A stretch of 64,000 nucleotides of DNA, from positions 107,532,500 to 107,596,499 of the forward strand of contig OY744519.1 of assembly GCA_963556195.1 (NCBI GenBank), read 5' to 3'. Under the pieces are notes generated by a model that was given only the letters and a program-made list of their open reading frames with translations, searched no databases and was not told the DNA's origin. Shown here in pieces: positions 42,840 to 54,364 of the stretch; position 1 is the stretch's first letter, and each line of letters starts with the position of its first letter. Source of the stretch: Sepiola atlantica. Its lineage: Eukaryota > Mollusca > Cephalopoda > Sepiida > Sepiolidae. A program made the translations under genes and the position numbers.

Positions 42840-43215
42840 TCGACTGGTCTCCCTCCCTGTAAAACATTCGCAGCAAAAACTCGTCTAATTATAACCACTA
42901 TAAATAATTTTACTTTCTTCTGCTACATACCTGGAGCTAAATGGAACTTCCATGAGCGAAGTTTCTTTCCAAGAACTAGACGTCTGTGGAACACAGTACC
43001 ACGGGGCTGCTTCCGAACTGACTACAACTTTTCAAGTCAAATGTTAAAAAAATTCTTGTTCGGCTTCCCTCTTTAATAATCAAATTCTGCCCAGTAACAA
43101 CCATCGAATCTAATCTTCAAGGTGTTTGTCTCACCGTCCATCTGACAAACTCATTAACCCTTATTCTTGAGTGGCTTTTGGACCTTGATAAGCCATTAGG
43201 ACCAAAAAAATATAC
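42840..43215 (+). pseudogene. LINE ORF2 C-terminus and 3' end
   Basis: The plus frame reads GAKWNFHERSFFPRTRRLWN, TVPRGCFRTDYNFSSQMLKK-FLF then stop. It is followed by the LINE 3' UTR ending CCCTTATTCTTGAGTGGCTT-TTGGACCTTGATAAGCC and a short A run at 43204. It is the cleanest example of this C-terminus here and supports the 12.3-kb assignment. Confidence 0.82.
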
Positions 43216-43219
43216 AACA

Positions 43220-43840
43220 GATCAAGGATAAACTGTGAAATTTCCACTACTAATATTAGAAAAAAAAAACAATAGTTTATAGTATAAACTAGTCTTTTTA
43301 AAATTAGTATTTCAAAGGGAAAAGTGATTTTGTTCCTCATCTCAATAAACATCAGAGTTTATTTACCAGAATAAGTCGAGCCATTCCATTTTGTAATAGA
43401 TACACTGAATGAAAGTTTGAACATGTTTCTTGAACAGCTGCTTCTGGTGCCAATTGTGAAAAGTATCTTGCGATTCATTAAAATATCTCCCCTCCTGCCC
43501 GATCTTTCTTTTTCTTCTTAGGAATTTTTTTTAGAACAATTTCTTTTTTTCTGTTCATTTCTCTCCATTTCTTCGTTTACTTAAAAAGTTTCATCTTTTA
43601 TGGTAATTAGATAGCAGTCTGACGGGGAGGAGGGAGGGGGGTGTTGATGACATTCACCTTTTTCTGTATCAATTTGTCTGCAAGGGACAACTCAAATATT
43701 CAACTTCTATTTAATACTGGAATTGGTATTTTATTGATTGAACTTCCAAAAACAGATTCTGTCGGTGTGTGTATGTATATATAAGTGTATATACATATAT
43801 GTGTGTATATGTACGTGTATATACATATATGTATATGATA
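43220..43840. other. Unassigned stretch
   Basis: A G-rich run lies at 43624-43643. Otherwise nothing recognised. Confidence 0.4.
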
Positions 43841-43861
43841 TATATATATATATATATATAT

Positions 43862-44102
43862 AATATGCAAATTAGTTGACCGTCGACTGATATCACATAT
43901 ACATAAGCAGTATATAAACAGTATGGTGTGTATATATATCAGAATGAATAAATGCGAAACTTGGGCCCATTTCTCGCACTAACGGTCAAGTCAATACGTC
44001 CTATTTCAAGTTAATTCATCTTTACACAATAGACACACCATATTTTTATCTACTGCTTATGTATATGCGATATCAGTCGCAAGGTTAACTAATTTGCATA
44101 TT
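43862..44102. mobile_element. Fold-back element, 70-bp arms, bordered by (TA)n
   Basis: AATATGCAAATTAGTTGACC...CAGTATGGTGTGT (43862-43931) is inverted at 44033-44102 with several mismatches and no net indel. The 101-bp loop is non-coding. The left arm follows directly on a TA tract. Confidence 0.82.
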
Positions 44103-44129
44103 GGTTTTGAAAAGCACATTTTATAAATT

Positions 44130-45965
44130 AACTATTATTTGTTATTGTTTTTTTTTTATTATTCAATCGTTGTTTTGATTTTAATATTTCGGTTTCACAA
44201 TATTGTTTCATTTCCTAGACAAATATTTAGTATTTGTGTTCAAATGTTCCTTTCTTTAGAGGGACCAGCTTGATTTTCGACAAGTTGCGATCTATTTCTA
44301 AATTGAAAGTGAAAAGGCAAATTGATTTTTTTTCCTTTTCTTTTCAGTCGCATTTAAAAGATAAATAAATTTGTATCGAAATTACCAAGATGTAAATGTT
44401 TATCTATCTATCTATATGAATAAATAAGAAATATGTTGTATTGTTTTATTTTACAAAGTTATGAATGAAAAGTTTATTATTTTTAATTAATGTTTCAAGT
44501 ATTTCAAGTAGCGACCTTTTCGAAGGGATAGCGAGCTGGCAAAGCCAGCTACTATATTTAGTTTTCATTTTACTTCAGTAAGTTTTCATAAATCAAGGGG
44601 CCTATTCTGGGGCTAACACTTGATTTCTATATGAGACATATAGATATCCGAGTGTTCAATCAAGATTCTCTTCCATCTCTCAAACGTTGAGTTATTAAAA
44701 CAGTGAAGAACACTAATTTTCCTCTCCCCGATTGGTCACTTAATTCTATTATAGTTTATCTTTATTGTGGTCGTTTCTGAATTTTACTGGAATCCAGGAC
44801 AAGAATTCATCTAGTCTGGTGGAGTATGCAGCTAAGTGCTATTACTTGAGGTAACCACTAGGAGAAACTGCACCATTCCTCGTATGAGCCAGTGTATAGC
44901 CATGTTGAGGGGACCTTATTTGAACTTTGAATACTATGTTATTTTGAATATTTGGTCAGGGTTTACTTGTAGGGTAAAGTATCCTCATATCAGATTGTCC
45001 TGACAAATCCTTTACATAAAGATCGAAGACACTCGAGGATGGTGTCTTGTAGATAATTAAAACTCTCATCCTATATATATATGTGTGTGTGTGTGTTTTA
45101 AAATAGCTTTGAAGCAAATTCCAAAGTAAAAGTTCATAGCAAATCACTTTATAATCGTGTTGAAATTATTTTAATCGAACCCAGCATTTAAATAATGCAA
45201 GATCCCAAAATATCTTTTTAAAAAATTTCTTTCAGCAACAGTTAATTAATCAAAATAATCTGTCTTCTTCATGAAAAACATTCAAGAAATATATGTACAC
45301 ATCATGGACAAAAGAATAAATTGTCTCATTATAGTTCCAATTATAAACTCATTTGCTATGAACTTTCTCTTTTGGGATTAGCTTAAAAGCTATTTTAAAA
45401 CACATACGTATTAAGCTCTGCTTTATTGCAAGAGGAACATTGAGCTTCTACTTTCTTTTCAAACTGAAAATTAAATTCAATTTTGGAAGGACCCCATGAG
45501 AATTTCTTCCAAGTTGATTTTAAATAATTATGATAATTATATTTTAGTAGATCTATATAATTAAAATAAATTTAGGATATCATATAATTTTTTCCAAAAT
45601 CAAACATAACACTATAGCCCACATAAATCATGAAAGAACAGACTAGAAGCCCTAACCTCGTGATTCGCCTTCCTTTGGGCTCTTCAGTAAGACATATCTG
45701 AACTCAAGATTCGAAACCACAATGTCACACACAAGAAAATCCTAAAACTATCACAGATCATGCAAACGACACTTAACAGCAGACTGTCAGTGTACCTACT
45801 CTTCTCAACCAGGAGTGTAGTCATCCAACTACAAAATCCCAGGCTGATATTTCTCAAGTAGGATTTTACACTCGTGAGGTTGATACTATCCAGCAATTTT
45901 TTCCACGTGTATATGTATGTGTGAGGATAAAATACATGATATGTCATAAAATGAAATGCCGTGGA
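44130..45965. other. Mostly unassigned AT-rich DNA
   Basis: At 44532-44548 AGCTGGCAAAGCCAGCT forms a short perfect hairpin, like the GC-rich heads of families A and B on the minus strand. Nothing else recognised in 1.8 kb. Confidence 0.4.
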
Positions 45966-45973
45966 GACAGGAT

Positions 45974-46124
45974 GTACGAAAAAGGCAAAAGGAAAAACAA
46001 GTTAAACACAAAAAATCATCGAAAACGAGATATTTACCGGTTTTGTTCGGATCAACGAACGTCCTCTCGTTTTTGATGATTTTTTTCTGTGTTTAATTTG
46101 TTTTTCCTTTTGCCTTTTTCGTAC
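45974..46124. mobile_element. Fold-back element, 57-60-bp arms
   Basis: GTACGAAAAAGGCAAAAGGA...ATCGAAAACGAGA is inverted at 46065-46124 with a 3-bp length difference in an A/T run. The loop contains ACCGGTTTTGTTCGG. Confidence 0.82.
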
Positions 46125-46201
46125 ATATGTGTGTGTGTATATATATAGCTATGTAGTTTAGGAGGAATAAACACAGAAGGCTCTATTACATTTGTAGAAA
46201 C

Positions 46202-46202
<1 letters not shown>

Positions 46203-46233
<31 letters not shown>
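46203..46233. repeat. (TA)n microsatellite
   Basis: Short TA run. Confidence 0.9.
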
Positions 46234-46237
<4 letters not shown>

Positions 46238-46792
46238 GAATAATACTATACAGTGATAATTCGATTTACATTGATACCGGCGATTTCTAAAAGGTGTAGG
46301 AAATCTGGCCTGTTTGGCTAGAAAAATCACGACAGCTTCATCCTCTATCGGCAAACTAATTATTCAAAATGGGAAATATACAAATATTTATAAAAAATCA
46401 ATGATCAATGGGAATGTACTGACACCCACAAGAACTGGGGTTATGGGGGAGACGATAAATAAGGGCTTGATATGTTAACGTGAAGGCAATAAATGGTTAA
46501 AATAAAGGGTTTATAAAAGTATTGCAGAAATAATCAGCAAAAAACATTAGGGATTTTTAGCTGAGATATATTATGACAGAAGTTACACTTCTCTCTCTTA
46601 TTATTACCTCAAATACAAAACTATTTTTTTGTTTAAGAGCGACTCTCCAGGAGGATAATCTCACATTCTTCCTTTCTATTTTTTGATTTCCTTTTTCTAC
46701 ATTCGACATATCAATACATCAAAAAAGAAAAAAACAATCATTAAAGTCCTCTAATAAAATCAGGAAAATCTTTTCCTTTCTTAATTATATGT

Positions 46793-47335
46793 CATATCGG
46801 CATAATGGCATAACGACCGAGAATTGTCACTTCTGACTAAGAATGTGTTTAGCAGTCAGTGGTGAATTGCAAAAATCTGTTCCTGCCATATTATGTCCCC
46901 GCCAAGGGCTTTATAAATTATTCTTATTTTGGGACAAAAACACATTTTTTTTTGTTAATTTAAATGGTTAGGTGAAAGTACAGAATAGTTAACAAAGCTT
47001 TTCCTTCCTATATTTAGGATGGCTTTCTAAATAATAATGTTATTATTTAGACAGCCATTTTTAACATGGGGAAGGGGGGGGGGGATTAGTTAAAAATATT
47101 TCCTTTGAGTATTTGTAAAAAAGAAAACATTCCAATTATAATAAATATATTAGTAATAAAAATAAAATTCAAAATTTCCAATGAAACAAATCACTTTTGA
47201 CAATTTCTTATGTGTTGACCTAGATTTTCGTATGTGTAAAATACACAGGGAACTGATTTTTGCAATTCATCTCTGACTACATTCTTAGCCGGAAGTGACA
47301 ATTCTCGGTTGTTATGCCATTATGCCTTCATATCT
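46793..47335. mobile_element. MITE, about 543 bp, long imperfect terminal inverted repeats
   Basis: The left end CATATCGGCATAATGGCATA-ACGACCGAGAATTGTCACTT...GAATTGCAAAAATC is inverted at the right end (GATTTTTGCAATTC...AAGTGACAATTCTCGG-TTGTTATGCCATTATGCC). The centre contains a second palindrome, AAATAATAATGTTATTATTT, near 47040. No frame. Its right edge lies next to the Gypsy fossil. Confidence 0.82.
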
Positions 47336-47394
47336 TATCTTAGTTCTCATGACATGACATGACTTGACCTATGAGGGGCAATGTCTTTAGAGGA

Positions 47395-48410
47395 GTTAGA
47401 GTTTTGTAGAATCTGTTGTGTATGTTGTTTTAAAATTTTAAAAGGGGCTAAGAGTAATGGTGTTTTGTTGTAGGATTGACTTTGCATGGCCGTAGCTCTA
47501 TCTGTGGATGGGTTATCCTTCAGGTGATGTTGGTTTGTGTGAATGATTTGTCCCATCGGTTTTTCTACTATCTATAGCCATGTTTCTGTGTGTGCTTGCT
47601 GAATAACTTGTCTATTGATTTTTGACTCCAACATGTTGTTCTGTTTGAAGTTTGGGAAGAGATTTTGTATGCTGATCATAGTACATTTTTTGTTTATTTT
47701 GCCTCTTCAGAAAAGTCGACTCCAGTCTTTATGGGGCATGCTGCTTACTACTTTTCTCTGAGAGATTGTTAACTCGTTCTTTGGTATACAGAAAATTACC
47801 GGTGAGGGATTTATATGGTTGATTGGTGTTGACTGGAGACATGACAGTACCATGTCACTGTCTCGAGTTCTAATCTCTACTTTCTTCATAGCGATGATTT
47901 TATAGATTGCATACAACGTTCGACTGAGGATATCTTGGAGAGCAGGTATAAATCTATGCTTTTTAGCAAATAGCTTATACAGGCTGGAATGAATGCCCTT
48001 TTCTGGCACTCCCTGTTCCCCAAATAATTGTTTAGTCAGTTTGGTCCCCTCGTGGCTGGAAAATTCATTCAGCTTGTGAAAAAATGGGTATTTAGAATAA
48101 TAGTTCACAAATTAAAAGAAAGTCAGGCTGATCAAAATGGAATAAATCAGTAGCCACAATTTGCGATCGTCTTACTGGATATCATGTAGCATCAGATTTT
48201 CCACATTTTTTTGGTGCTCTTGACCAATAGCACATCATTGAACTATTAGTTCAAAATCATTGTTAATTCCATTCAAAAAGATATGACTTTTTGCTCTCGG
48301 CTTACATTTTCTCATGCTTTTGTGGATCCTTTTTATTATCTTTTCCCTCATGGAACTAGGAATTATAATACGGCCTCCTTTGACCAGCTCTTCATGATAG
48401 AGCCAGTATG

Positions 48411-48412
<2 letters not shown>
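47395..48412 (-). pseudogene. Ty3/Gypsy-type integrase, decayed
   Basis: Minus strand, 5' to 3': LVKGGRIIIPSSMREKIIKR-IH and KPRAKSHIFLNGINN (48240-48400) correspond to the zinc-binding H2C2 region upstream of the integrase core. YYSKYPFFHKLNEFSSHE (near 48080) aligns with the first core block, where Asp is replaced by Asn. LTKQLFGEQGVPEKG, YKLFAKK, SCLQSTPINH and SPV follow the core to its end. The second Asp (S-D-N-G) and the Glu region are lost through deletion and frameshift. RQNKQKMYYDQHTKSLPKLQ near 47680 is the post-core tail. No LTRs, protease or RT are seen, so this is an isolated fossil. Confidence 0.85.

Positions 48413-48473
<61 letters not shown>
48413..48473. repeat. (CT)n microsatellite
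   Basis: 61 bp of CT at the 5' edge of the integrase fossil. Confidence 0.95.
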
Positions 48474-48475
<2 letters not shown>

Positions 48476-48529
48476 AACATCACTTTTTCCATGTCCAGGT
48501 GTCAGACGTATTTTGATATTTCACAAACT

Positions 48530-48760
48530 CCCTATCCAGTCCTCACGGGTCCACTCTGCATAGGCTTGTCTAATCACTTGCTTCCAAGTTTTCCTTGGCC
48601 GGCCAACCTTCATGCTGCGGATCATGCACTGCAGTTGAGCGAGAGAGCATACTTTTGCTAATTTCCTATGTGTGTTAGGCCATTCTTGAAGGATTAGATC
48701 TCAGAGTTCACACAGGCACTTGTTGCCTGACCAATTTGTATCAGCTTTTCAGAATTAAAC
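48530..48760 (-). pseudogene. LINE C-terminal tail fragment
   Basis: The minus strand reads MKVGRPRKTWKQVIRQAYAE-WTRED near 48545-48625, the GRPRKTW tail motif of LINE ORF2 proteins. Upstream, CLCEL...LILQEWP is seen in another frame. Confidence 0.65.
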
Positions 48761-48789
48761 GTCTACCTTACTATCCAGATCAATGTTGT

Positions 48790-49695
48790 CTTTCGTTTTG
48801 TGTTTTGGAGTCTAGAGAATCGATCAGCAAGCATCATCATTTACTGTGATCGATAATTGATGTTTAAGTGATGCTTTTACAACCACAATGACATCCACTA
48901 AAGACGAAGTTTTGCTAAAGTACGGTTCTTAAGACTTATTTCTAAAGTTTTGTGATGACTTTCTACTTCAAAAGGTTAACTGTAAATATATGTTCGGAAG
49001 CATTCACACCTAAACACCACAGTCAATAGTTTGTGTTCAATATTTGCATAGTGTTTCTCTGTTTGAGTGAGAGCTTTTGAAGCAAAAGCATTTCGCTTTC
49101 CTTCTTGCAGAAGTGCTAATCCCACACCTTGTTGAGTTTGTGCCTACTTGTACAACGGACATTATCGGACTTTTTTTTTTTTAATGAAAATCGCTACAGA
49201 CAAGGCATGAAGCCACGATGTAAGGAGCTAACAAAAATGAAAGATGATTATCGCAAAGACAGGAAGTGCCTATTGACTTTAGTCTTGAAAAGACTAAGGC
49301 TATAGATAGGAGGAAAACAGTCAGCAGGCAGAGAGTTTTACAAGCCTGCAGTTCTTGGGAAGAAGCTACTAGAATAGGAAGTTGTATGACAATAAGGTAT
49401 CAAAACAGCGAATTGATGACTGGTCAAAATATGTGAGTATCATCTTGCATATCAAATGATGACTTGTAGTCCACTCATATTCAGAGTTTTTCTTAAGTAA
49501 CTCTCTCATAGAGGCTGTAAAAAAGTCTTAGAATGAATTGTGCCATGTAGGTAATGATTCCTAGCACCCTGTGTAAGGCTGTTAGGGTTGGGTAATGATT
49601 TAATTACATTTATCTTGCTGGGATCCGGATGTACTCAATTCTTTTCATAAATGGTACCAAAGAAATTCATGTGCTTTTCATCAATTGCACATTTA
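48790..49695. other. Unassigned stretch
   Basis: No gene. 49200-49640 could be an old repeat, but no second copy is in the window. Confidence 0.4.
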
Positions 49696-49699
49696 ACAC

Positions 49700-49930
49700 T
49701 GTTAAATAACATTCTTTCAAGGTCTCCTGTTCAGCACACCTCTCCCTATGCTGTCCAGATTTAATCTTCCTCTGAGGTCATCAGATTTAAGCCTGCCTTT
49801 AAGACTCTCATTGCACACCCATTGTATCATTCTCATATCATTTCTCTCAATGAAACGCATGTTCTCAACGCTTACAGGCCAGTTTTCACTTCTATACATC
49901 ATCACAGTGTACACATGCCTGACTCTTTCC
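49700..49930 (-). pseudogene. LINE C-terminal fragment
   Basis: The minus frame reads VMMYRSENWPVSVENMRFIE, RNDMRMIQWVCNESLKGRLK and SDDLRGRLNLDSIGRGVLNR-RP. Same family as 19.0-19.4 kb and 54.4-54.7 kb. Confidence 0.82.
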
Positions 49931-49974
49931 TTGGTAATGATTTGCTGGTTAGTAACAGCAGAAGTTTCCTGAAC

Positions 49975-50140
49975 TTACTCCATCAATTTGAAAATATCTG
50001 ACTCCGACTCCTTATTTTAAAGATTTCCAATATCCATATTCTTTAGAAATTAAAAATCTGACTCCAGCTCCTAGCATTCTTACGCATGTGACTCTTCTTC
50101 CAAAATCTCTGACTCCAAATCGGTAACCTTGAGTCCTAGT
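49975..50140 (+). mobile_element. GACTCC-rich hAT-like element (family F), copy
   Basis: CTGACTCCGACTCCTTATTT-TAAAGATTTCC, AATCTGACTCCAGCTCCTAG-CATTCTTACG and CTCCAAATCGGTAACCTTGAG. Confidence 0.62.
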
Positions 50141-50328
50141 AGTACTTTTTTTTTAAATATTGGTAAATAGAACTAAAATCTTGTAATATATATATATATA
50201 TATATATATTTATAATTTTCTTTTGTAAATGCATATTTATTATTCGTAGACGTATGTTTCATGTTCACTAACAATCATCAGTATGGCTTATATAACTGTA
50301 CCACTGGTTGAACGAATTACACTCTGTC

Positions 50329-50331
<3 letters not shown>

Positions 50332-50381
<50 letters not shown>

Positions 50382-50460
50382 TGAATACACTTGTTATGTT
50401 TAGTTACACTGATGAGTCATAGACGATGAAAATAGCTAGCGGTGGATGACTATATTTTAT
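50332..50460 (+). mobile_element. (TA)n plus SINE family C tail fragment
   Basis: A 47-bp TA tract (50332-50378) is followed by GAATACACTTGTTATGTTTA-GTTACACTGATGAGTCATAG-ACGATGAAAA and GTGGATGACTATATT, the family C tail. Confidence 0.6.
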
Positions 50461-50515
50461 ATATATACAGATATAGTCATCCACAGGCAACTATTGGAAT
50501 ATAAACACATCATTG

Positions 50516-50518
<3 letters not shown>

Positions 50519-50568
<50 letters not shown>
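50519..50568. repeat. (TA)n microsatellite
   Basis: Uninterrupted TA run. It generates several artefactual open frames. Confidence 0.95.
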
Positions 50569-50569
<1 letters not shown>

Positions 50570-51017
50570 TTTTTACTTATCAATCCATTACCATCATTTT
50601 TATTTTTTTTTTTCAATTTTCATCATTTTGCGATGTCGACGAATACCTTTATTTTTTCGCTTCGTCTTATAAACAGAATTTATATTTATTTTTTTTCAAA
50701 TTTTTTGAATTTTCATATCTCAGTCAAAGAAAAATATATAGTTTTTATTTTGACATCGCTGATCATCAGAGACAGTTTTCATTTAATAGTCATGGAAAAA
50801 TCATCAATCCATAACAGAAGAAAGGAAGATGAGTAAAGCCCAAGAATAAGGCTTGGTAAAAACAATTGCAACTTAAAAGGCACAAAAAATCTTGCATCAA
50901 AAGTTGGCATATATCTCGAATCCCCCACTCCCCAAAAAGCGTTGCACCCGAAATCTGAAACGATTTTCACGTCATTATATATAATTCTTACTAATTTTTC
51001 ATCATATTTAATTATAT

Positions 51018-51097
51018 ATTTGATTCGCACCTTTCACTTTATCTAGTGCTATATATATATATATAGCACTAGATAAAGTGAAAGGTGCGAATCAAAT
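51018..51097. repeat. 80-bp perfect palindrome centred on (TA)n
   Basis: ATTTGATTCGCACCTTTCAC-TTTATCTAGTGCTATATATATA is mirrored exactly with no spacer. The flanks are not palindromic. The non-TA portion of each arm is 32 bp of complex sequence, so this is not just microsatellite symmetry. Confidence 0.92.
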
Positions 51098-51109
51098 TTT
51101 ATTAGCATT

Positions 51110-51215
51110 CAATGTTCAAGCAAAGTACTTTAAAGTCCTTAACTCATGAGTTTTCAAAGAAAATCTTCTCCTCAGAGGACCATTACCGCAATGACATTAC
51201 TGCAGGTAATAAAAT
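51110..51215 (+). repeat. Diverged copy of the CATCAGAGGAT module
   Basis: CCTTAACTCATGAGTTTTCA-AAGAAAATCTTCTCCTCAGA-GGACCATTACCG matches 410-500 and the arms at 26357-26523. Confidence 0.55.
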
Positions 51216-51219
51216 TAAA

Positions 51220-52395
51220 CTTTGAAAATATATTAAAAAAATTTTACATAAAAGTATATAAAACATCAAATATATCGGCCCAAAAATACTTTTTTGCTAA
51301 ACTTATACAGTTCATCCAAGTCATAAAGTTTAAAACAGCTTCAAGAAAGATATCAAAGAGGTTGATTAAAAAAACAATCCAGGTGGTGAATGGTATTCCA
51401 AAAACGAAAAAGTTATCCAGACGGGAAATTTGTTTGCTATCTGTGCAGTATATATATATATATTTGTTTCTGTGTTATAGAAATCGATATATTAACATAA
51501 CATTCAAATAAGTTTCAATAGAGGTTAAATTTTTCACAAAATCTAAAGACACCATTGAAATTTTCCTTCGATTCCATCTGAAGTCACTAGGAGCAATTAT
51601 CGGTTAGGTCCATAAAATAAGTAGAATATATTAGAACGTAAAGAAACGGAATTTATATTTTTAAATAGATTTCTTTTCTTTCATAAAACAATAAAATAAC
51701 TGAAGGATATTAGAAAGTAAAGAAAAGGAATTCAGTTTTTAATAGATTTTCTTAGTTTCCTAAAACAAAAAAGAATATCTCAATGCAGAATGTATTTAAA
51801 AAGGTTTAACTATCTAAATTATGTTTATTTCTATTTTTAAGATTTAAACTAATTAAATTCATTTGCTGTTTTTTCTTTAAGTCAACACATCCACGATAAC
51901 GTTTTTTTATTACTGACCTCATATTGCAAATATTATTTTTACTTTTCTTTCAAGTCAAAAATTGTAAACATGACTATATTTGAAATTATTTCCGATCTCC
52001 AGACATGTAACTTTGGGTGAATATCTGTAGTATATTATATTTTGGAAAGTCTTACTAAGGCAAAATTTTAAAATTAAACTTGATAACAGATGTTAAGTTG
52101 CTATATTTTTTTAATGATATGTTGAGATAGCATCTATTTTTTAAAGTGATTAAAGACAGTTTTTTTTTGTCAGTGCTCTTATTGTGACTGGATATCTGGT
52201 CTGGCATGTGCTATCAATTCCGCGTTTTTAAGAAAGATTAATTTTTTTCTCTGGTTTAATTTGTTCTTGAAACAATTCTTTGAAGATAGTAAACTAGCTT
52301 CGGCTAAGTGTAGAAATAATAAAATATTATAGTTTATTAAAATTTATTAAGACCGCTTCCCTGAGGTCTACCATTTCAAATATTTAGGAGAAATG
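51220..52395. other. Unassigned AT-rich stretch
   Basis: The 121-codon plus frame (51146-51511) is Lys/Ile-rich and includes a TA run; not considered a gene. Confidence 0.4.
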
Positions 52396-52402
52396 AAAAA
52401 GG

Positions 52403-52480
52403 GGTACTACTCCAGATGAAGCGCCTAATTTCCGTGACTGCTCGACGGCAACGATCGGACAGGTTGCGGAAGCGCCCAAG
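52403..52480 (-). pseudogene. Conserved short coding fragment, copy 1 (inverted)
   Basis: 26 codons on the minus strand: LGRFRNLSDRCRRAV followed by TEIRRFIWSST. The plus-strand copy at 53022-53099 gives LGHFRDLPDRCCRAI, TEIRHFIWSST. Both are GC-rich islands in AT-rich DNA; family unknown. Confidence 0.6.
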
Positions 52481-53021
52481 ACAAAAACGAGGCTGATGCA
52501 GAGCTGACCGATCAGGTTGCTGGCAATCGTCTGTGCTCAGCACAACAAAACAAGCAATAGGAAGACCTTTCGAACCGGCTGCAAACGTAAACCCTGACCC
52601 TCGATGAGAAAATATATGAAATTCCCCCCCCCCCCCCAAAAAAAAATATACAAAAAAAACTTGTCTAAATATCCAAAGAAAAATAACATACTTCTTTGTT
52701 TCATGTAAAAAAAAAAAAAAAAAAAGACAAAAAAAGTTGCCTAAATATCGTAAAAGAAATAGCATTTACTTCTTTGATTTATGTAAAATAAAAAGACAAA
52801 AAGAAAATTAAAATGGTTCATTTGGGCCAAGAAAAATTTTTTTAAAAAGAAGTTTATTCATAGTTCTTCAGCTATGGTTTGTTCATTTCTTTTTTTCTTT
52901 CATTTTTTTTCAAATATGTGTATTTTTTTCTTTTATATTCTTCGTCTTATGTTGTCGTCTGCCACTCTTCCATTTTTACGACTTTCAGTTTTGCTTCAGT
53001 CTCGTTTTCGTCTCGGCAGCT

Positions 53022-53099
53022 CTCGGGCACTTCCGCGACCTGCCTGATCGTTGCTGCCGAGCAATCACGGAAATTAGGCACTTCATCTGGAGTAGTACC
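53022..53099 (+). pseudogene. Conserved short coding fragment, copy 2
   Basis: Forward counterpart of 52403-52480, about 540 bp away in opposite orientation. Similarity extends ~40 bp upstream (CAGTCTCGTTTTCGTCT) but not downstream. Seven residues differ of 26, with conservative replacements. Confidence 0.6.
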
Positions 53100-53264
53100 G
53101 AAAAAGGAAATAACAAGTTAGATAACTCTTCGCCTTCAATCTATTTCCATAATGAGACCTTTTCTGTCTTTTTTCTTTCGGCTTTCTGTACCGATTTATA
53201 CATGTTTTCTTTCTTTTTTAAACTTTCCAGTTTAAGACGTTTTCTTTCTTCCTATTCTTTTTAA

Positions 53265-53365
53265 CTTCACCGATTCAGGCATTATTTTATATGAATATTA
53301 GTGTGAACACTGGCAAAGCATAATTTTACTTCCGTCATTTTTGACGGAGCGTGTACATTTGTTAA
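53265..53365 (-). repeat. Interspersed repeat family M, minus copy
   Basis: The minus strand reads CGTCAAAAATGACGGAAGTA-AAATTATGCTTTGCCAGTGT-TCACACTAATATTCATATAA. Confidence 0.68.
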
Positions 53366-53794
53366 ATATAATGATGTTCGCTTGGAATGTGTGCTCTTTC
53401 TTTGAAGTATCTTATTTCGTATTTCACTTTTTATTTTGACATTTAGCTCAAATAATGAGTTACATTTGAAAGTCTCAGGAAGTATTCATATGCGATAGAC
53501 GTTTGAAGAGTAGCCAAAATGTCTTTGAAGCGGATGTATTTGGATGAAAACAATAAAAAAAAAAGTATTGGTTTGAATAAATCAATGGAAAATTAGTTTG
53601 ACTTTCTGCTTTTCGCATTTTGTGCAATCAGATTTTTCTCGTAAAAATCTAGAAATCTTCAGAACGATTCCATTTGGAAGGGTAACCATTTTGTCCTTTT
53701 AATTATAAAAACTGTAAATGGTAGTTAGAGTGGACTTGACGTGCCGTGTTCAAATTCTTTCAGAGTTGTGAAATGATTTTCACTAACACTTGTG

Positions 53795-53910
53795 GGCAGA
53801 GGTGTGGTGTCTGAGTTTGGAGTTAGTAATTTTTGCAGGAGTCAGTCGTTTCTTTTTAATGAATCAAGAATGAAGAGTCAGAGTTTTTCCAGCCGATTCC
53901 CATGTTTGTT
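53795..53910 (-). mobile_element. GACTCC-rich hAT-like element (family F), minus, truncated
   Basis: CAGAGGTGTGGTGTCTGAGT-TTGGAGTTAG at the left resembles the CAGGGTTGTGGAGTC end of family F. AAGAGTCAGAGTTTTTCCAG lies at the right. Confidence 0.5.
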
Positions 53911-54039
53911 TAAAAATATGTACACACACTCGTAAACCGGTCAGCTGCCCTTTCATCTTTTTAATTTCTTAATTCATTATGAGTAATAAATATTGTCTTT
54001 TCAATGCCATTTTAAAGTTTTGTACGACAAAGAAAATAT

Positions 54040-54044
<5 letters not shown>

Positions 54045-54082
<38 letters not shown>
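54045..54082. repeat. (TA)n microsatellite
   Basis: Uninterrupted TA run. Confidence 0.95.
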
Positions 54083-54086
<4 letters not shown>

Positions 54087-54364
54087 TCCATCATTGAAAG
54101 ATAGTATATAAGTCTGAAATATGATATAGTAAAATAAATTGAGCATTAATAGAAGTAATAATTTAGTTTTGGCTTCAAACCGATGGATACCAAAAAGTAA
54201 TAGATATATCTTACATAAAGTTATCTTTATCATATTTGGTTTAACGTCTTTTTTAAACGATGGCATTTTTGGATGACTTTAAGAAATTAACTTCCAAACA
54301 AACCTATCTCTGGCCAGGTCTTTATTTATCTCTCTTTCTCTCAAATCCATTTTTACCATCTCCT

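Noticed and set aside
51146..51511. 121-codon Lys/Ile-rich plus frame
   Set aside because: Composition follows the AT-rich background. It starts within a known repeat module and includes a TA run.
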